Assembly: GCA_002441055.1 (NCBI GenBank) | Contig: DJWR01000152.1 | Location: forward strand, 10,178-31,556 | Source of the DNA: Caulobacteraceae bacterium UBA6225 | GTDB taxonomy: Bacteria > Pseudomonadota > Alphaproteobacteria > Caulobacterales > Caulobacteraceae | Direction: 5' to 3' | DNA length: 21,379 nt | Shown here: positions 21,275-21,379 of the stretch, one piece after another | Position numbering within the stretch: position 1 is the stretch's first letter | How the letters are laid out: the number at the start of each line of letters is the position of its first letter | Translations under genes and position numbers: made by a program | Notes under the pieces: generated by a model | Seen by the model: the letters and a program-made list of their open reading frames with translations, nothing else | What the model was told of the DNA's origin: nothing | Database searches by the model: none

Positions 21275-21379
21275 TCAGAATTCGTAGCGCAGGCCGACCT
21301 GGATGGCCCAGAGCGACTTGCCGTTGTTGTCGATGTTCTCACGCAGACCATCGGCGCTGAAGCTGGAGTAGCGATAACG
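21275..21379 (-). CDS. C-terminal end of an outer-membrane beta-barrel protein (partial)
   Basis: Only the last 34 residues are inside the window; the start lies beyond the right edge. The fragment reads RYRYSSFSADGLRENIDNNG, followed by KSLWAIQVGLRYEF and the stop TGA (21277-21275). A final strand of alternating hydrophobic residues ending in a terminal phenylalanine is the recognition signal of the outer-membrane barrel assembly machinery. With the preceding RYRYSSF strand and polar turn, this is very probably a small barrel protein of the OmpW/OmpA-like or porin type. The fragment is too short to name. It is followed by a strong terminator. Confidence 0.72.
   Translation of the reverse strand, partial: RYRYSSFSADGLRENIDNNGKSLWAIQVGLRYEF

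Overview
The window is GC-rich chromosomal DNA with tight gene packing and short intergenic gaps. It most likely comes from an alphaproteobacterium of the order Caulobacterales (Phenylobacterium/Caulobacter type). The reasons are the gene families (SapC-family protein, a hisS-hisZ-hisG operon, DsbD-like reductase with a periplasmic redoxin, M13 peptidase, MaoC hydratases, outer-membrane barrels) and several -10 elements resembling the Caulobacter housekeeping consensus GCTANAWC. The genus is an inference. I see no mobile elements, CRISPR array, tRNA or rRNA.

Layout. Positions 1-383 (minus) hold the 5' part of an outer-membrane barrel gene, followed by a 498-nt gap carrying its likely promoter. 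At 882-2657 (minus) is a CPA2-type K+/H+ antiporter with a nucleotide-binding regulatory domain, divergent from an acyl-CoA synthetase (2825-4459, plus). An exported M13 metallopeptidase follows (4558-6645, plus) and ends at a strong terminator. The next 330 nt (6646-6975) have no convincing protein gene but are crowded with hairpins and related TTGAC/GTCAA motifs. At 6976-10552 (minus) lies hisS-hisZ-hisG with one-base stop/start overlaps. Upstream of hisS is a leader region (10553-10845), then pgi (10846-12468, minus). A small secreted protein (12612-13076, plus) converges on a redoxin-DsbD-like pair (13081-15865, minus). The right third has a small hotdog protein (16012-16404, plus), a SapC-family gene (16444-17256, minus), a MaoC-type hydratase (17453-18340, plus), a class A acid phosphatase lipoprotein (18397-19188, plus), and the putrescine genes aguA-aguB (19233-21115, minus). 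The 3' end of a second outer-membrane barrel gene closes the window (21275-21379, minus) with its terminator.

The most interesting observation is upstream of hisS. A 25-codon minus-strand reading frame (10805-10728) has six histidine codons clustered as HHGHHHH. It starts 7 nt after a plausible -10 element, so it may be leaderless. It is followed by three mutually exclusive RNA pairings. This looks like a histidine-sensing leader peptide controlling histidyl-tRNA synthetase together with the ATP-phosphoribosyltransferase pair HisZ/HisG. Neither competing hairpin is followed by a U-run, so the output may be translational or Rho-dependent rather than a classic intrinsic terminator. A second small reading frame with a good ribosome binding site lies between the leader peptide and hisS. 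It ends 9 nt before the hisS start, which has no ribosome binding site of its own; this suggests coupling.

Functionally, the his genes link tRNA-His charging to the first step of histidine synthesis, and aguA-aguB convert agmatine to putrescine. The DsbD-like protein probably reduces the neighbouring redoxin in the periplasm. The acyl-CoA synthetase and hydratase 2-like protein point to fatty-acid or acyl-CoA metabolism.
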